A stretch of DNA of 64,000 nt from Amyloporia xantha (GCA_036971615.1 JAYKKR010000029.1:372001-436000); one strand, 5' to 3'; positions 44,798-57,817 are shown, counted from the stretch's first letter. Notes: generated by a model not told the origin, from the letters alone. Translations and numbers: made by a program.

Positions 44798-46822
44798 GCT
44801 TTAGGTGAGAGTGACGAGGCAACGGAACGAGCCCTTTGCGATATAGCATAGAATAATGTAGGATGTAGTAAGTGGTCCTCGCAAGTCGTGCTGTTAGCCA
44901 AAGTGTTCCGAATCTGCGATCTGCTATAACGTATTCGCGTCAGGTACACTTATTTACATCCGGACTCTTGCATATTAGTCCTGCTAGCACGCAATGCGCT
45001 ATCCTTTCCTTACGATCTGTGGACTTGAGACACCTAGCATTATATAGGTTCGACGAGCAAAACTATCAACGTATGGGATCGCACGTTCTAGGAAGTCTGA
45101 TCATCTCACACAGTTAGAGATCATGGGGGTAGCTAGCAGTAGTCTCGAAGCAGCACGGAGCGATACAGTATAGTCTGAATGGCCCCGCGCCTGGATTCAC
45201 GTGCCAAGCTGAGGATTTGATATATGCCATTGAGCCGATAAGACCGCTGAAACGTACGAAGACGACACAACGGACCTTAGAGCTGTTGTAGAATACCCCC
45301 ACTGCTACGGTCGCTGCACATGCAAAGAAGAATGATTCCAGATTGTTGCCTTGACGGATGCGTTCATGTAGGATCCCAGTGTTTTCATGACAGATAGATC
45401 CGCCGAGTCCTGCACAACACTGCCATGGATCCGGAATTCACTTAGCTGCACGCACTCTCGGAGCGAATGAAGTCCTGTAGAGAGCAGATCTACCATCAGT
45501 CTGATCACGACCGATTACTTGACCTTAGGCTGATACCTTTGAACGTTAGTTCTTTCTGGAACGGTGCTTGGTAAATGTAGTCCCAGTCACCGGGACGTTC
45601 GGACTCGGCGCTAGGATGAAACATTTCCGCACTTCAAGCGTTGCTTGTACCGCATTGTCGCGCAAAAGAGACGACGCAAACATCGTAAGTCTGCCGTTGA
45701 GATCGATATGTCATGAGTGGCTGTTTCATTTTTTGACTTACGCGGGAGTGTCTTTAGCATGCAAGGTCAGATATACATCAGAGGACTTTGTGTGGAATAT
45801 GCTATCAACAGACGCCTCAGCAACAGCGTCGCTATGATAGAGCACAAACAGCGGTTCCGGAAATTCCAGTATATAGTCTGAACGAAAATCTTTCCATTCG
45901 AGCTGAAACCCAAGATGATCCAGTTCCTGTTCATAAACATATGAATTAGTCATGAGATTGTACAGGCGGAAGTCACATCACGAACCTCTGCTCGACGGAA
46001 TGGAGAGATAACTCAGGCTTCTGTATGTCGGGGGGATTCTCTTTCTGTTTTACAGGAGAGTACTGCAAAATCTGCCGTATTTTGTAAATGAGAAGCACAA
46101 TTGGCACCTCGATAGTAATCTGAGATGGAGCTAAAATGATATTGAAACGCACCTGACTGACTAACTGGATCTAATGTAAGAAAAAAATTTAGACTTATCC
46201 GGTAATCCATAAAAGAAGGTGAACTCTCAGGGGTTCTATGGTCCCCTTCCTGTAGACTCCAGCATAGATGTGAATGCCACTAGGGCCATGCCGATGTTCT
46301 TGGACAAACACCGAAGTGAAACGCTATGACAAAGAAAGGGACCCCTGTCTATCCCAGTATCATTTCGGCTTCAGACACTATCGGATGCCTTGAGGATTCC
46401 TGTTATAGTTCAAATAATTCAAACCTGGAGAGTTTCGAAGATGGACGTTGTCCTCTTTTTGTCACGGCCGCCACGTAGCACGTGATTCACTCACCCGACG
46501 CGTCTTGGACGCGTCGATCAACATCTGCGTGACGCGACTCGGACTCAACCTGGGGCAGCGGCGAGCTTGCAGACATTGATTTCGTAAATTGCTCAAGAAT
46601 ATTATTCTCCTGTGACTCGTGCTTGTGATACTGTCACCGGTGATCCTTTTGGTCCTAATCGGGATTGTCTTAGACACGGTGAGTCACTCAGGCCATATCT
46701 GTTGAATCGGATAGATAATGCAGAACAGTAGCCACGGTGACTTTGACTGAGGTTGAAATATAAGGAATTCTCGATTTTACTGCTGGTACGCTCTCTCCAT
46801 ACACCCACTTTTGCAGGAGCTG
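44798..46822. other. Long intergenic region with one possible decayed - strand exon
   Basis: On the - strand, 45953-45738 reads L-G-F-Q-L-E-W-K-D-F-R-S-D-Y-I-L-E-F and V-Y-L-T-L-H-A-K-D. A GTAAGT..GGCAG intron could join it to 45682-45540. I do not recognise it and find no start or ending. The rest shows nothing. Confidence 0.3.
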
Positions 46823-49730
46823 ATGTCGGATACATCGTCAACAGCCTCGAGTTTCTCCTCTGCATCTGCAGCGAACTTTCCCTTGTCCAGGTCAGGATTG
46901 TTGCCTGCATTTGAATACGGCCCAAGCACTCCACAACGAACAGGAACGTCCTCTAGATCCTCTCCAGAGAATCTCTGGTTTGTTGCTCCTACACGTCTGC
47001 AGTCGCACTCTTGGTTGCTAACTTTACTTAGTCTATCACCGCTCTCGGATCCTCCTGCTACCCCTCAGCAGAATCCCTTGTCTCAGGCTGAACTTGAGCT
47101 ATCTCCACTCTCTGAACTTACAGCCAGCAATCCCACGACCCCCCAGCGGCGACCGAGATCGCCACGTCACCCTTTCGTCTTAAATCCACATCACACACCT
47201 CACACACCTGAAAACCCTTCTTTCAACCATCCGCCAGGAATTAAATCGACGCCTCGTGTCAGCACGCAGTCAAGCCTTCAACAATTCTCTGTAACCCCTT
47301 CCATAGGTGAACACTATCGTCAAGCTTACCGTGGAGAGATGGCAAATGAAATGGACGCCAATACCGCCTTTATGGATGTGGAGACGTTTTTGGAACAGCT
47401 TGTCCCCGGGGATGACCCTTCGCCTGAGCAGGCGGGGACATTTGCTACATTCAATGCCGCTTCATTCCATAATGAGGGGGTGCCAATGTACGCGGAATTT
47501 GTTAGTCCGATCTACTATAGATATTATCTCATGTTCTTTTTCACTTTCTGACTCAATACCTCATCAGTGTCGCGTTGTCCAGACGTACCTCGACGCATGC
47601 CCTGCTCGTGACGACCCTGACGAGGCCCTCGTAGCAAAGGAGACGGGAGCATATCCAGAGTCTGGATCTGATTCTGAATCCCAAGATAAACTGGACGTCA
47701 TGATCTATCCGAAGTCCCAGAACGCGAAGGATGCTTACACGCTTTCTCAGCAGGATTTGTCTAAACTGGATAAGGGCCGGACAGCCTACGTAGGGCGAAC
47801 GTCGTGGTCCCATTGTTGCGTTCCTATTGAGCTCAAGGCAAAAGAAGCGAATTTTCCCTTCAGCCTGGAGCCGAACACAACTGCCAGTAGTTTCCTCCAT
47901 GACTCGAAGCCTGGTGTGGCCAGCAGAGGCCAACTGACGGCTTATGCGATGAGAATTCTTCGGCGTCAGCACCGTCAATTCACCTTCATGGTGGTCGTAT
48001 GCCAAAACTTCGCTCATCTTATCCGTTTGGACCGCGTGGGTCTACTTGTAACCACTGCTTTTGATTTCATCACCCATCCGGACAAGTTGTATCGATTTTT
48101 CTACAGACTGGGTTGCATGGATCGTGCTGCACGTGGTTACGACACCACTGCGGTCCTCGCCACGCAGGCGGAGAAGGAGCAGATGTGGATGTCGTACGAT
48201 CGATTATCTCCATATCACCAGAACTGTTTGGACGTGGCGATGAAAGACGCGCACTGGCCGGTCTATCGTATCATGATGGAAGACAAGGACCTCGCCAATG
48301 ATGATGATGATCCAAGAAGAAGGCAAAGCAACCATTACTTCCTTGTCGGCAAGGCACGATTTAGCAGTAGCTCTCCCACTGGTCGTGGTACAAATGGCTA
48401 CGTTGGGTTCGAGCTTCTAACGGGACGTGTCGTATTCGTGAAAGATACTTGGCGTCTTGATTCCAAACGCGTTCACACAGAGCGCGACGTGTATGCCGTC
48501 TTGAAGAGCTGTTCCGTTCGCAATATCGCTACACTTTTGTACGGTGGCGATGTAGGTGCGCAGAGGACCGTGGCCCAAAGGTGGATCCGTGATCGTCATG
48601 CGCGTGTGCACTATCGGACTATCGTAAAAGAAGTTGGTCGGCCTCTGGAGGAGTATGTTCATTCTCGAGAGCTGATGGCTGTCCTTCGAACGGCAGTGAT
48701 TGGTAGGTGCTCCTGTGGTCCAAAATGATTGCTCCGTATTGAGCCCGAACGCTGCAGCACACCGTGATGCGTGGGTCAATGCCAAAGTGCTCCATCGGGA
48801 CGTCAGTGCAGGCAATATAATTATTGCGGAAGACGATCCTCGAGACAAGAAGACGTCTGACGATACACACAGAGGGTATTTAATCGACTGGGAACTGTGC
48901 AAGTACCAGGAGGAGCTTGCTGCTGCGCCCCCTCAGAAGGACAGATCAGTACGTCCTCGAAAGCTTTATGGTACTATGTTTGTCTGATACAAGTTCTCTG
49001 CTAGGGTACATGGCTCTTTATGTCAGCTTTAATCTTGAGGAATCCCGGCAAGCAGCATGAGGTTTCAGATGATTTGGAGTCATTCGTGCACATTTTGAAG
49101 TATCTGATACTCAAGTTCCACGATGTCAACCTCTCGGAGGTGCAAGTGTACACCCACATCATAAACACTTATGAGGCACATCCGCAAACAGGCCAAGATT
49201 ACGACGAGGGGGGCCATGCAAAATATGCAGAGATGAAGCACGGTGAAACGGAATGGAATCTCCGGAATAAGTCGCCACTGCGAGAGTTACTCGAAGATCT
49301 GCTTATGCTGTGCAAGCTGCACTATGATTTGTATGGCGCACTCGCGTTAAAATCAGGAGATACAGACCCACCCCAAGATGATCACGAGATTTTGGACCCC
49401 TTCGTCCTTACCAGAGACACTGCAGAAGCCACCCAATTCCCTGAATTCCCTGTAATCAAGATATCGAAGAAGAGTATCTCATCGACACCAGAATCGTCTC
49501 TCAAAAACCACGATGCGATGTTGCGAATATTCAACAAACACCTGCGTAGCCGGCTGCCATTCACGCGTGACAAAGTGACGAAGGCGCTCCGACCGCCTAG
49601 CTACCGCTCTTCTAGCTCGCATGTCTGGGGACATGTACGCGATTCCGAAGAGGCTGATCTATATGATCGTCCTTCGAACAAAAAGCGGCGCATGGATTTG
49701 GTGGCAACATCAAGCTCTCAAGTTGTCTGA
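46823..49730 (+). CDS. FunK1 fungal-type protein kinase 3 (909 aa)
   Basis: Exons 46823-47500, 47568-48702, 48758-48948 and 49005-49730; 910 codons with the same intron phases as the other two copies. The N-terminal ~185 residues are Ser/Pro-rich, longer than in copies 1 and 2. Conserved core: R-R-Q-H-R-Q-F-T-F, Gly loop G-R-G-T-N-G-Y-V-G (about residue 497), F-V-K-D-T-W-R, R-P-L-E-E-Y and catalytic loop H-R-D-V-S-A-G-N (about 617). The metal-site motif is I-D-W-E-L-C (DWE where the others have DWD). The tail ends with a basic K-K-R-R cluster. It lies between two inverted MDR genes. Intact. Confidence 0.9.
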
Positions 49731-50304
49731 GCGAATTGCGGCCAAATAATGCCTCCCTGAATATGCCAGTGCGGAGACGCCTTGGAGCAACAAGCATGCC
49801 TCAATGCATCATGGATTATCTTGGACAGCTGCAGTCGAGTCAATGGACGTGGTTTGCTGCTTTTTCGCGTTTTGCTGTCATGCTTTGGTTGCTCTTCAAT
49901 GGATTCGAACTCTCGCTTTGCCGCCATTATGTAGCAACCGTCCGGAATTGATGTCCTTTGTCGTTGTGTTGCGACAATGTTTGACTTAGCTATGAGATGG
50001 CAGTGCGCCCAATCTTTGAGCCCTTCAGGTCTTGTTCATCTGGGTCTCCTTATTTTGGCAACTGGATTCATAAGAACGTAAACATCCAGGCCAGTGACCG
50101 CGACACAGATGGTAAGGAACGCTTCACGGCTGGTGAGGCTAATATGCGAGAGCCTGGATGCGTATGAACATACACTGATCATACGGATCTGTTACAGCGG
50201 ATCGCGGAAAACGTCGGCCAACAAACGAAAGGAACATCATTATTCGGGTCGTTACATTCTACAATATTCTAACATTCATTCCTTCTTCTATTCCGTCGCC
50301 GTGC
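49731..50304. other. Intergenic region
   Basis: Between the convergent ends of FunK1 gene 3 and MDR copy B. No supported gene. Confidence 0.4.
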
Positions 50305-51641
50305 TTACACGCGATACACAATCTTCTCCGCACTCACCTTTCCCTCGCGCATGAATTGCAGCCCCTCCGGCACCGCACCGAGCCCGCCCTCCCACAGCCG
50401 CACACGATTCGGCACGATCTTCCCCTCCCGTACAAGCCCGGGGAGCTTACGCAGGAACGCGGCCATATGCGCCCGATCCGCGGGCGCAACGGGGTAGTCG
50501 GAGCCAGGCCCTAGCGAGAACGCGCGCCCGAGCGCAGTGTAGATAAGCGTGTCTAAAAAGAGCACATGTCAATGAGCGATGAAGCCGGTGGAAAGACAAG
50601 ACGCAGGAATGGGACACGTACGCGTCACCTCGACGTCGTCCCGGACGCGTGCCTCCGCGATCGGCTGCAGGAGCAAAACGACCTTCCCCCCACTGGGCGC
50701 GATAGCCCGCACCGCGATCTCCTGCGACGCCCGCAAGCTGATCGTGTCGAAGGCCACGGCGATCGAATCGCGCGTGGCCGCTTTGATCTGCGCGACAGCC
50801 TCGGGGTCGGAGTAATCCACCGCGACGTCAGCCCCGAGCGCGCGGACAAGCTCAAAGTTGCGCGGCGAGGCGGTCGTGACGACCTTGTATCCGGAGAGAT
50901 GCGCGAGTTGGATCGCGTATTGCCCGACGGAGGCTAGGACGGGGGATTAGCGGGCAGACAGAGGAAGGATAGAGGAGGGAAGGGACGTACAGCTACCGCC
51001 ATAGATGAAGACCCACTGCTCCTTGCTAACCTTCTCTGGAACCTCGATGAGCCCTAGCCGCGTCGGGTGGTACAGCGCCTGCACGGCTGTCCAGAAGCTG
51101 ATCTGCGATCAGTACAGCTCTTCCTCCCAATCATCGTTCACTCACGCGCAGCCGAGGGTCGCAGCTTCATCGTGGCTGAACGTGCCCTCGGGGACAACCC
51201 ATGCCAATTCTGCGGGTGTCCGAACGTACTCGGCGTATGCACCGCTATCGACGAACGTTCCACCCTGGACGAAGCCCGCGACATGTTCACCCACTTTAGG
51301 CGTCGTAACGTTCTTCCCCGTCTGCACAACATAGCCGGACCAGTCACAGCCGAGGACCGTGCCCGCCTTTTGGATGAAGTCGACGACTGGACAATAAGGT
51401 GAGTGGGAGCGATCGGGAAGGGAAGGGCGGCGCACATTTCCAATCTGTGGGGTTCTGTGCGACGGCGACGGTCTTGACGAGGATGTCGTCGTCACCTACG
51501 GGCGGGACAGGGTGGTCTTGCACCACGGCCTTCTTTCCCTGTGCGCGTGTCAGGATTATACCACTCTTTACGAATGGACGACCTTACCTCCTGAACGACG
51601 AGAGCCTTCATCGTCTTCGGTACTGCAGTTGTAGACGTCAT
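50305..51641 (-). CDS. MDR-family dehydrogenase / enoyl reductase, copy B (about 354 aa)
   Basis: The start ATG at 51641 and exon layout match copy A. Introns have the same positions and similar sequences. Protein blocks are nearly the same (A-V-A-Q-N-P-T-D-W-K, G-T-V-L-G-C-D-W-S-G-Y, S-V-G-Q-Y-A-I-Q-L-A, E-G-K-I-V-P-N-R-V-R-L-W-E-G-G-L). Differences concentrate around residues 225-260 (Y-S-D-P-E-A-V-A-Q-I-K against Y-A-D-P-D-A-V-E-L-V-K). No stop or frame break seen, so both copies could work. Confidence 0.87.
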
Positions 51642-52013
51642 TGCTGCGGTGATGGATCTGAAAGAACAAGGCGTTGCTGGGACGAGCAGATGCGGACCGA
51701 GTTCGTTGAATGGAGAAGCGTGGTCCGGGTTTTATATATACAGAGTGTGCGGATGTGCTGACTGTGCAGCGAGGGATGTGAGGCTGACTTACCCACGCAG
51801 ATGGTTCGAGCAACTTCTGTCAAGACCAGTGTCTACACCATTAAAATATTAGGCGAGAAATCTCACGCAGAAAGGATCCTAAGCGTATTATTTTAGTACT
51901 CTCTGAAGGATGGAGTGAGCGTCGGTTAGCCCAAGTGGTAGCGCAGATACAAATCTCAGAGGGGGGAGTTGCCTAATGGGGATAATCGAAGCACGATCGC
52001 GTCCAAGGACCAA
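51642..52013. other. Upstream region of MDR copy B
   Basis: No ORF of note. A tRNA-like A-box at 51926-51945 has no matching B-box. Confidence 0.4.
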
Positions 52014-52602
52014 CACTGGGGACAAAATAAGATGTGCGGCGGCAGAATACTCTCCGGACATGCTCCGGTGTGGTTAAATTTCGGGAGGATATTCTGTGCC
52101 CGAAAATGCCGTAGATCATAATACACCCTTTTCGGAGCTCTGAATATTGTATGGAGCATTATGGATTTTCGACCTCCGAACATCGGTCACAGTGTTCGGA
52201 GCATAATCACTTAACAATTATGCTAAAGAAATATTAGATATTTGTGCAATGTTCTCTCGGAGAAAATTATTCAACCTACCCTTGGAGATCGCCCTTCAGC
52301 CATTCTGCCAATTTTCTGAATACAATCATTGTCTAATTCATATCCTGTCAAAGAACATCCTACAGATATGTTTCATCCCTCTAGCATAGCCGTTTGATAA
52401 CCGTTGCTCCGGACATCGTGACTGATGTTCGGTGGCTGAAAATATAGAATGGTCTGTACCATATTTGGAGCTCCGAAAACGAGTCTTTCATTTGCAATAA
52501 TATACAGCAATTTTGGGTACGGGACATCCTCCTGAAATGTAACCACGCCGGAGCATGTCCGGAGAGTATTCCGCTATCGCACATCCTATTCTGCCCCCAG
52601 TG
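52014..52602. mobile_element. 589-bp MITE with CACTG termini and 3-bp target duplication (CMC/EnSpm type)
   Basis: Begins CACTGGGGACA and ends TGCCCCCAGTG. CAA is duplicated on both sides (52011-52013, 52603-52605). The arms are inverted over ~170 bp, including ATACTCTCCGGACATGCTCC on both. CACTR termini with a 3-bp duplication are the signature of EnSpm/CACTA-type elements. No coding capacity. Confidence 0.85.
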
Positions 52603-52732
52603 CAAGTTCTCAACGTTCAACGGCGAGGCTGGTCGCCCGGTTGGCGCTTACCGAAGTACCTACTTGTTAATTCTGTCGCTTCACTCGGCTTACATTGCAT
52701 CTGACCTCACAGCTGTATCTTCCAAATGGTGA

Positions 52733-53655
52733 GTCTTACAGCAATCTGCAAAACGATAGGCCATTGCTCAGGGAAAAACAAACGAGCATGTGACACCCCC
52801 GGGAGGGCTTCAATGTCGTCTGGCGCCACCAGAAAGTGCAGCCATCAACGTACCGACTCCAATAGCTAGCCTTTTGCTCCGAATTTACTCCAAAAACAGA
52901 TATCTTTGTCCCATAAATAGAAATGCCGTACAAATGGCTCTCGGCAAGAGCCCCACAGTCCGCTGTACCAGAGCCTCAGAATGTCCTGTCCACGGGGAGG
53001 TTCGTTCCCTGAACAGGGCACCGGAACGCGGAACGTCACGTATTGGCGCCTTAGTGACACACCATCACGCTGGCCACACTGGAGCTTAAGCGCTTGAGCG
53101 GTCCTGCCGCCGCCGTGGCGGTCGTCTCCTAAGTGTCGGGCGGCGGCACCACTGACTCCGCTAGGTTAACGGCCTCGCGTTCCACTTCTACTTACTGCTA
53201 GACGTAGACCATGACGGTCGGGTGGGCACTGAGCGGATGGCACCCTCCCAGGCTACTACAATATTAATATTGAACTAAGTTTCAATCAAACATTAATATT
53301 TCTATATCTCCCGGTCTGCCAGCAGCCGCAGCGTCTGAGCTCTAGCTATCCGCGCCGAAGGCGCCCACGATAGGATGTATGGGCGGTGGTCATGGGCCGC
53401 TCCCGACGCGAGTAGTAAGTACTGGGCCGCCCGGCTGGCGGTCAAAGCGACTGTGGCCCTCCCCCTATAGTCACACATGTCACATCACCAGGCACGGTTC
53501 CGGGAACATGTTCACGGAACATGTTCCGTGAACAAATCTCCCAGCGGACAGGACGTTCTCCAGAGCCTACAGCTCCCCGGACCGCTCTCACGTGCATGTT
53601 TTGTGAAACCTGGCGGTGGCCTATCGTTTTGCAGATTGCTGTAATCTCATTCACT
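52733..53655. repeat. Fold-back repeat of about 0.9 kb
   Basis: ACAGCAATCTGCAAAACGAT and adjoining bases near 52738 recur inverted near 53640. Further inverted matches run inward (TGTCCTGTCC blocks near 52983 and 53555). Inside the right arm lies a perfect 24-bp palindrome with half GTTCACGGAACA (about 53510-53533). The exact ends and target duplication are unclear. The middle (53100-53440) shows no gene. Confidence 0.65.
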
Positions 53656-53961
53656 TTCTACCGCAAGAAGAGTAGGTTAAGCTCTCGGGTTACTTGAGCA
53701 ACACTGTTTCAAGTTTCGACCTCGACAACACGCGTAGTTTACGCTCAAGTCTGTGACAGTGTCTGTCCGTTTGCGGAGGACATCACGCGACGAACGCGCT
53801 CGAAGACGCGCGAAGGGCACGTGATTGATCGGACCCGCGAAATCTCAAGGCCGACTGGCCGAGGCTGCCGCTGCTCACCGTCAGACTCGATGAGCTAAAT
53901 AGCCCCACGACGTCGACCTAGTCCGAATCCTGCTCTCTACCCGTCTTAAATCCATACCACC
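53656..53961. promoter_or_regulatory. Upstream region of Hsp78
   Basis: About 300 bp before the Hsp78 start with no ORF of note. No clear heat-shock element array was identified. Confidence 0.3.
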
Positions 53962-56900
53962 ATGCTACGCAGCCAATTCACCAAAGCCGCTTCGTCGAAG
54001 CGGTCATTCGTATTCCCTACTTCCTATGTCCACCATCCTCTCTTACGCACCTCTCGAGCTATCCGACCTGTCTTGCCATGGCTTCTGCAGCGATCAGTAC
54101 CATCTATCATTGCGACACGGTCATATGCACAGGGTCCCCCCGGCGGCGCTGGCAGCGGAGGTGGGTTCCCCTTCTCGATGCAGCCGCAGCATCAGAAGGG
54201 TGACGCTCTTAAGGAATACGTGAGTCGCTTTGACTGTACTAAGTGGCCAGTGTCTGTGCTGAAGTACTGCACATGCACTAAAAGCCAGAGATGAAAGTTT
54301 CTGCTCGTGGGCCTCTGCGTCGGCCTTGTAAGTACACGTCATATGCGTTTGAGCAAGGACATACATCTCGTACTTCTCGATTCACATGTAGTGAACTTCA
54401 GCACAGATTTTGGCGGCTTATGTGCTTTCTGTTTCACATGTTTCTAACAGGCTTTTCATATAGAGCGTCGACTTGACTGAATTGGCGAGGGATGGCAAGC
54501 TAGACCCGACTATTGGGAGGGACGAGGGTGCGTCTGTTGTGTATCGGTCTATCAATTGTATCTCTAACTCACACATCCTATAGAAATACGACGTACAATT
54601 CAGAGTAAGTGCCCTCGCATCGTGCTTTTGACCTGTCTTTCAACGTCACCTTTTTGTTCCCCAGTCTTGTCTAGAAGAACGAAGTCAAATCCAGTGGTAC
54701 GCATTTTGTGATGGCTTGACTCAACTTGAAATGGATTTCTCACGTTTGTATCATGCATTTAGTTAATCGGACCTCCCGGCGTTGGGAAGACGGCAATTCT
54801 CGAGGGGCTCGCTAGCCGCATTGTAGCCAAGGAAGTCCCAGAGGTACGTACTAACATAAGTATCGCCAAGTCTCAATATTGACCATACTGCTAGTCACTT
54901 CAAAACAAACGGGTACTCTCAATCGACTTGTCTGCTATTATGGCTGGGTCAGGAATCCGCGGCCAGTTCGAAGAGAAATTCAAGGCTCTCATCAGAGATA
55001 TTGAAGATGAGGTGTGTCTCCCCATGTGCCAACTTTCATGCTGCTGATAGTCATTTGGATCTGCAGGCTGGCAACGTTATCTGCTTCATTGATGAAGTCC
55101 GTACGTACTATTCACCCCGGTATTATATGACACGTGACGTTATCACTCATTCATGAATTTAGATACGCTCTTCAACCTGGGAAAGGCAGAGGGGAGCATT
55201 GACGCGGGCCAGATGATCAAGCCGGCTCTTGCGCGCGGGTTGCAGCTGGTAGGGGCCACAACTCGTACGTATCGCCATTCGTATAGGAACGAGATTGCCT
55301 CTTCCTTCGCAGTCTACACTTGTGTCTTCTCTTGTCCTGACTAATAGTGTCGCTGACTTCGTGGCTCTTATTCTAGCCGACGAGTACCGCAAAACAATTG
55401 GCAAGGACGCCGCGCTGGAACGGCGATTCCAGCCGGTGCAAATTGACGAACCTACGGTCGAAGCGACTATCTCGATATTGCGTGGCTTGAAGCCTAGATA
55501 TGAAGTGCACCACGGTGTCGGGATTGCCGACGGAGCTCTTGTTACTGGTGAGCGTTCCACACTCGAGCGTCTCTGCACGGGTCTGATACGTTCTCATAGC
55601 TGCTGTTTACGGCGCACGGTACGTCTCGGATCGCTTCCTGCCCGACAAGGCGATCGACCTCGTCGACGAGGCGGCGTCCGCTCTGCGGCTCGCGCAAGAG
55701 TCGAAGCCCGACGAGCTCGACGCGCTCGACCGCGAGATCGTGACGCTGGAGATCGAGCGCGAGAGTCTGCGGAACGAGTCGGACGTGTTCAGCGTGGAGC
55801 GGCGATCGAAGGTTGAGGAAGCGCTGCAGGAGAAACGTACGGAGGCGGAGCGGCTGACCGACATATGGCAAGCAGGTGCGTACTAGTCGCTCACTGAGTG
55901 TTTTGATGAGCCGTAGGAAGTTCGCCGTCGCTCATTATACATTTGTCTAGAACGCGCCCGGCTGCAGCGCATCAAGGACACCAAGCGACGGCTTGAAGAG
56001 GCAAAACACGAGCTCGAAGTCGCACAGTGGCAGGGCCAGTACGAGCGGGCGTCGCAGCTGCGCTTTGCGACCATCCCCGAGCTGGAGCGCCAGCTGCCTG
56101 CTGAACCTGAGCGCGCCGAAGGGGAGGCGGCGGCGGGCCCGTTGTCCATGCTTCATGATCGTGTGACGTCGGACGACATCGCGCGAGTTGTGGCGAAGTC
56201 AACGGGTATCCCGGTGCAGAACCTACTCAAGGGGGAGAGAGACAAGCTTGTAAATGTGCGTGTTTTCCCTGTGTCGAACCCTGGACATGAGTGGTCAATA
56301 CTTTGCCTGTCGTTGTGGTGTAGATGGAGGAGACTCTCCGTCAACGTGTCGTGGGTCAGGACCACGTCGTCACGGCTGTCAGTGACGCCGTGAGGATCTC
56401 GCGCGCTGGGCTGCAGGCGCCGAACCGGCCTGTTGCGTCTTTCCTCTTCCTGGGTCCGACTGGTGTGGGCAAGGTGACATTGTTTACTTCATATGGTTGT
56501 GGTGACGCTGACCTAGCACCCAGACCGAGCTCTGCAAAGCACTAGCAGCGTTCCTATTCAACGACGAGCAACGAGGCTTGTGAGTAGCTAAATTTACAGC
56601 CATACGGGGCAGCGATCTCATTCATAATTATAATAGGATTAATATCAACATGTCTGAATACCACGATCGACATACCATGTCGCGTCTCATCGGTGCAGCA
56701 CCTGGTTATGTCGGTTTCGAGGAAGGAGGTATGTATCATTCATCACACGCACATTCATGGCTTGCCTAACCTCCATCCTCCATTTCTCACGTTATGAAGG
56801 CCAACTGACGGAGGCTGTTCGCCGTAAACCATACGGTCAGTGAATACGCTGTAATAATGCATCAGAACTCATTGCTGATTTTTTCTCAGCGGTGATTTTA

Positions 56901-57817
56901 CTCGACGAACTTGAAAAGGCACACAAGGTCTGTACGACTCGAAAGGCGAAATTCTGGTGTGCTTACCAGTGTCTACATTTAGGACGTTGCAATGATTTTA
57001 CTGCAAATTCTTGATGAGGGAAGTATCACTGATTCACAAGGTATGTCCATCATAATGTTACGGTAGGTTCACCATTTTAATTGGCTTGACTCTTTAGGTC
57101 GTAAAGTAGACTTCAAGGTGAATAAGAATGTTCAAAAAACCCATTTACCAGTTACTCATTAATCATGATAGAACACTATCATTTGCTTGACAAGTAACTT
57201 GGGTAGGTCTCCGTATTTGACACAATGCCTTCCCTTCTCATTCATTTCACAGGCAGCGATATCCTTGCACATAAGTCAGCATCCGATAGCAATGGTGTTG
57301 TCGCTCCGGAGGCACGCGATCAAGTTCTCGAGCGTACCGCAGAATACTTCCCGCCAGAGTTGCTCAATCGCCTAGACTCCATGCTTGTATTCAACAAGCT
57401 CTCTCGAGAGTCCATTCTACAAGTCGTGGCGCTCCGCCTGGACGATATTGCATCACGACTGAAGAGTCGTCGGATTACGCTCGACGTAGACACGAGCGCC
57501 CGTGAGTGGTTGGCAGAACAGGGATACTCCGACATCTATGGTGCTCGAGCTATCGCTAGAGTCGTGCGAACGAAGGTTCTCTTCCCACTAGCACAGAAGC
57601 TGTTGGCTGGCACAATCAGGTACGTGCTCCTACTGCAGTTTCTTCTGAGTGAGACTAAGGATATTGTAGGGATGGGGACCTTGTCAGAATTCGGGTCAGC
57701 GGTGATGAAAAGTCGTTAGACATCGAAGACAACCACCCGCCTGATTCAGACGTGGGCTCGTCGACACCCGTCGGCTCCTTGACTACCGAAGACGATTCCA
57801 AGGCACCCGTGGTATGA
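53962..57817 (+). CDS. hsp78: Mitochondrial Hsp78 (ClpB/Hsp100 AAA+ disaggregase)
   Basis: A matrix chaperone that remodels aggregated proteins with Hsp70. The N-terminus is Arg/Ser-rich, as in a mitochondrial presequence ([14 protein letters not shown]). It has no ClpB N-domain, as expected for Hsp78. Many short introns interrupt it. The first AAA module has Walker A G-P-P-G-V-G-K-T (54779-54802), Walker B V-I-C-F-I-D-E-V and G-Q-F-E-E-K. The coiled middle domain spans about 55600-56100. The second module has G-P-T-G-V-G-K (56453) with [23 protein letters not shown] and P-P-E-L-L-N-R. Last comes [13 protein letters not shown]. It ends in an acidic tail at 57817. Looks intact. Confidence 0.93.

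Noticed and set aside
51920..51980. tRNA-like A-box (TTAGCCCAAGTGGTAGCGCAG)
   Set aside because: No B-box at the right distance and no cloverleaf; at most a tRNA fragment.
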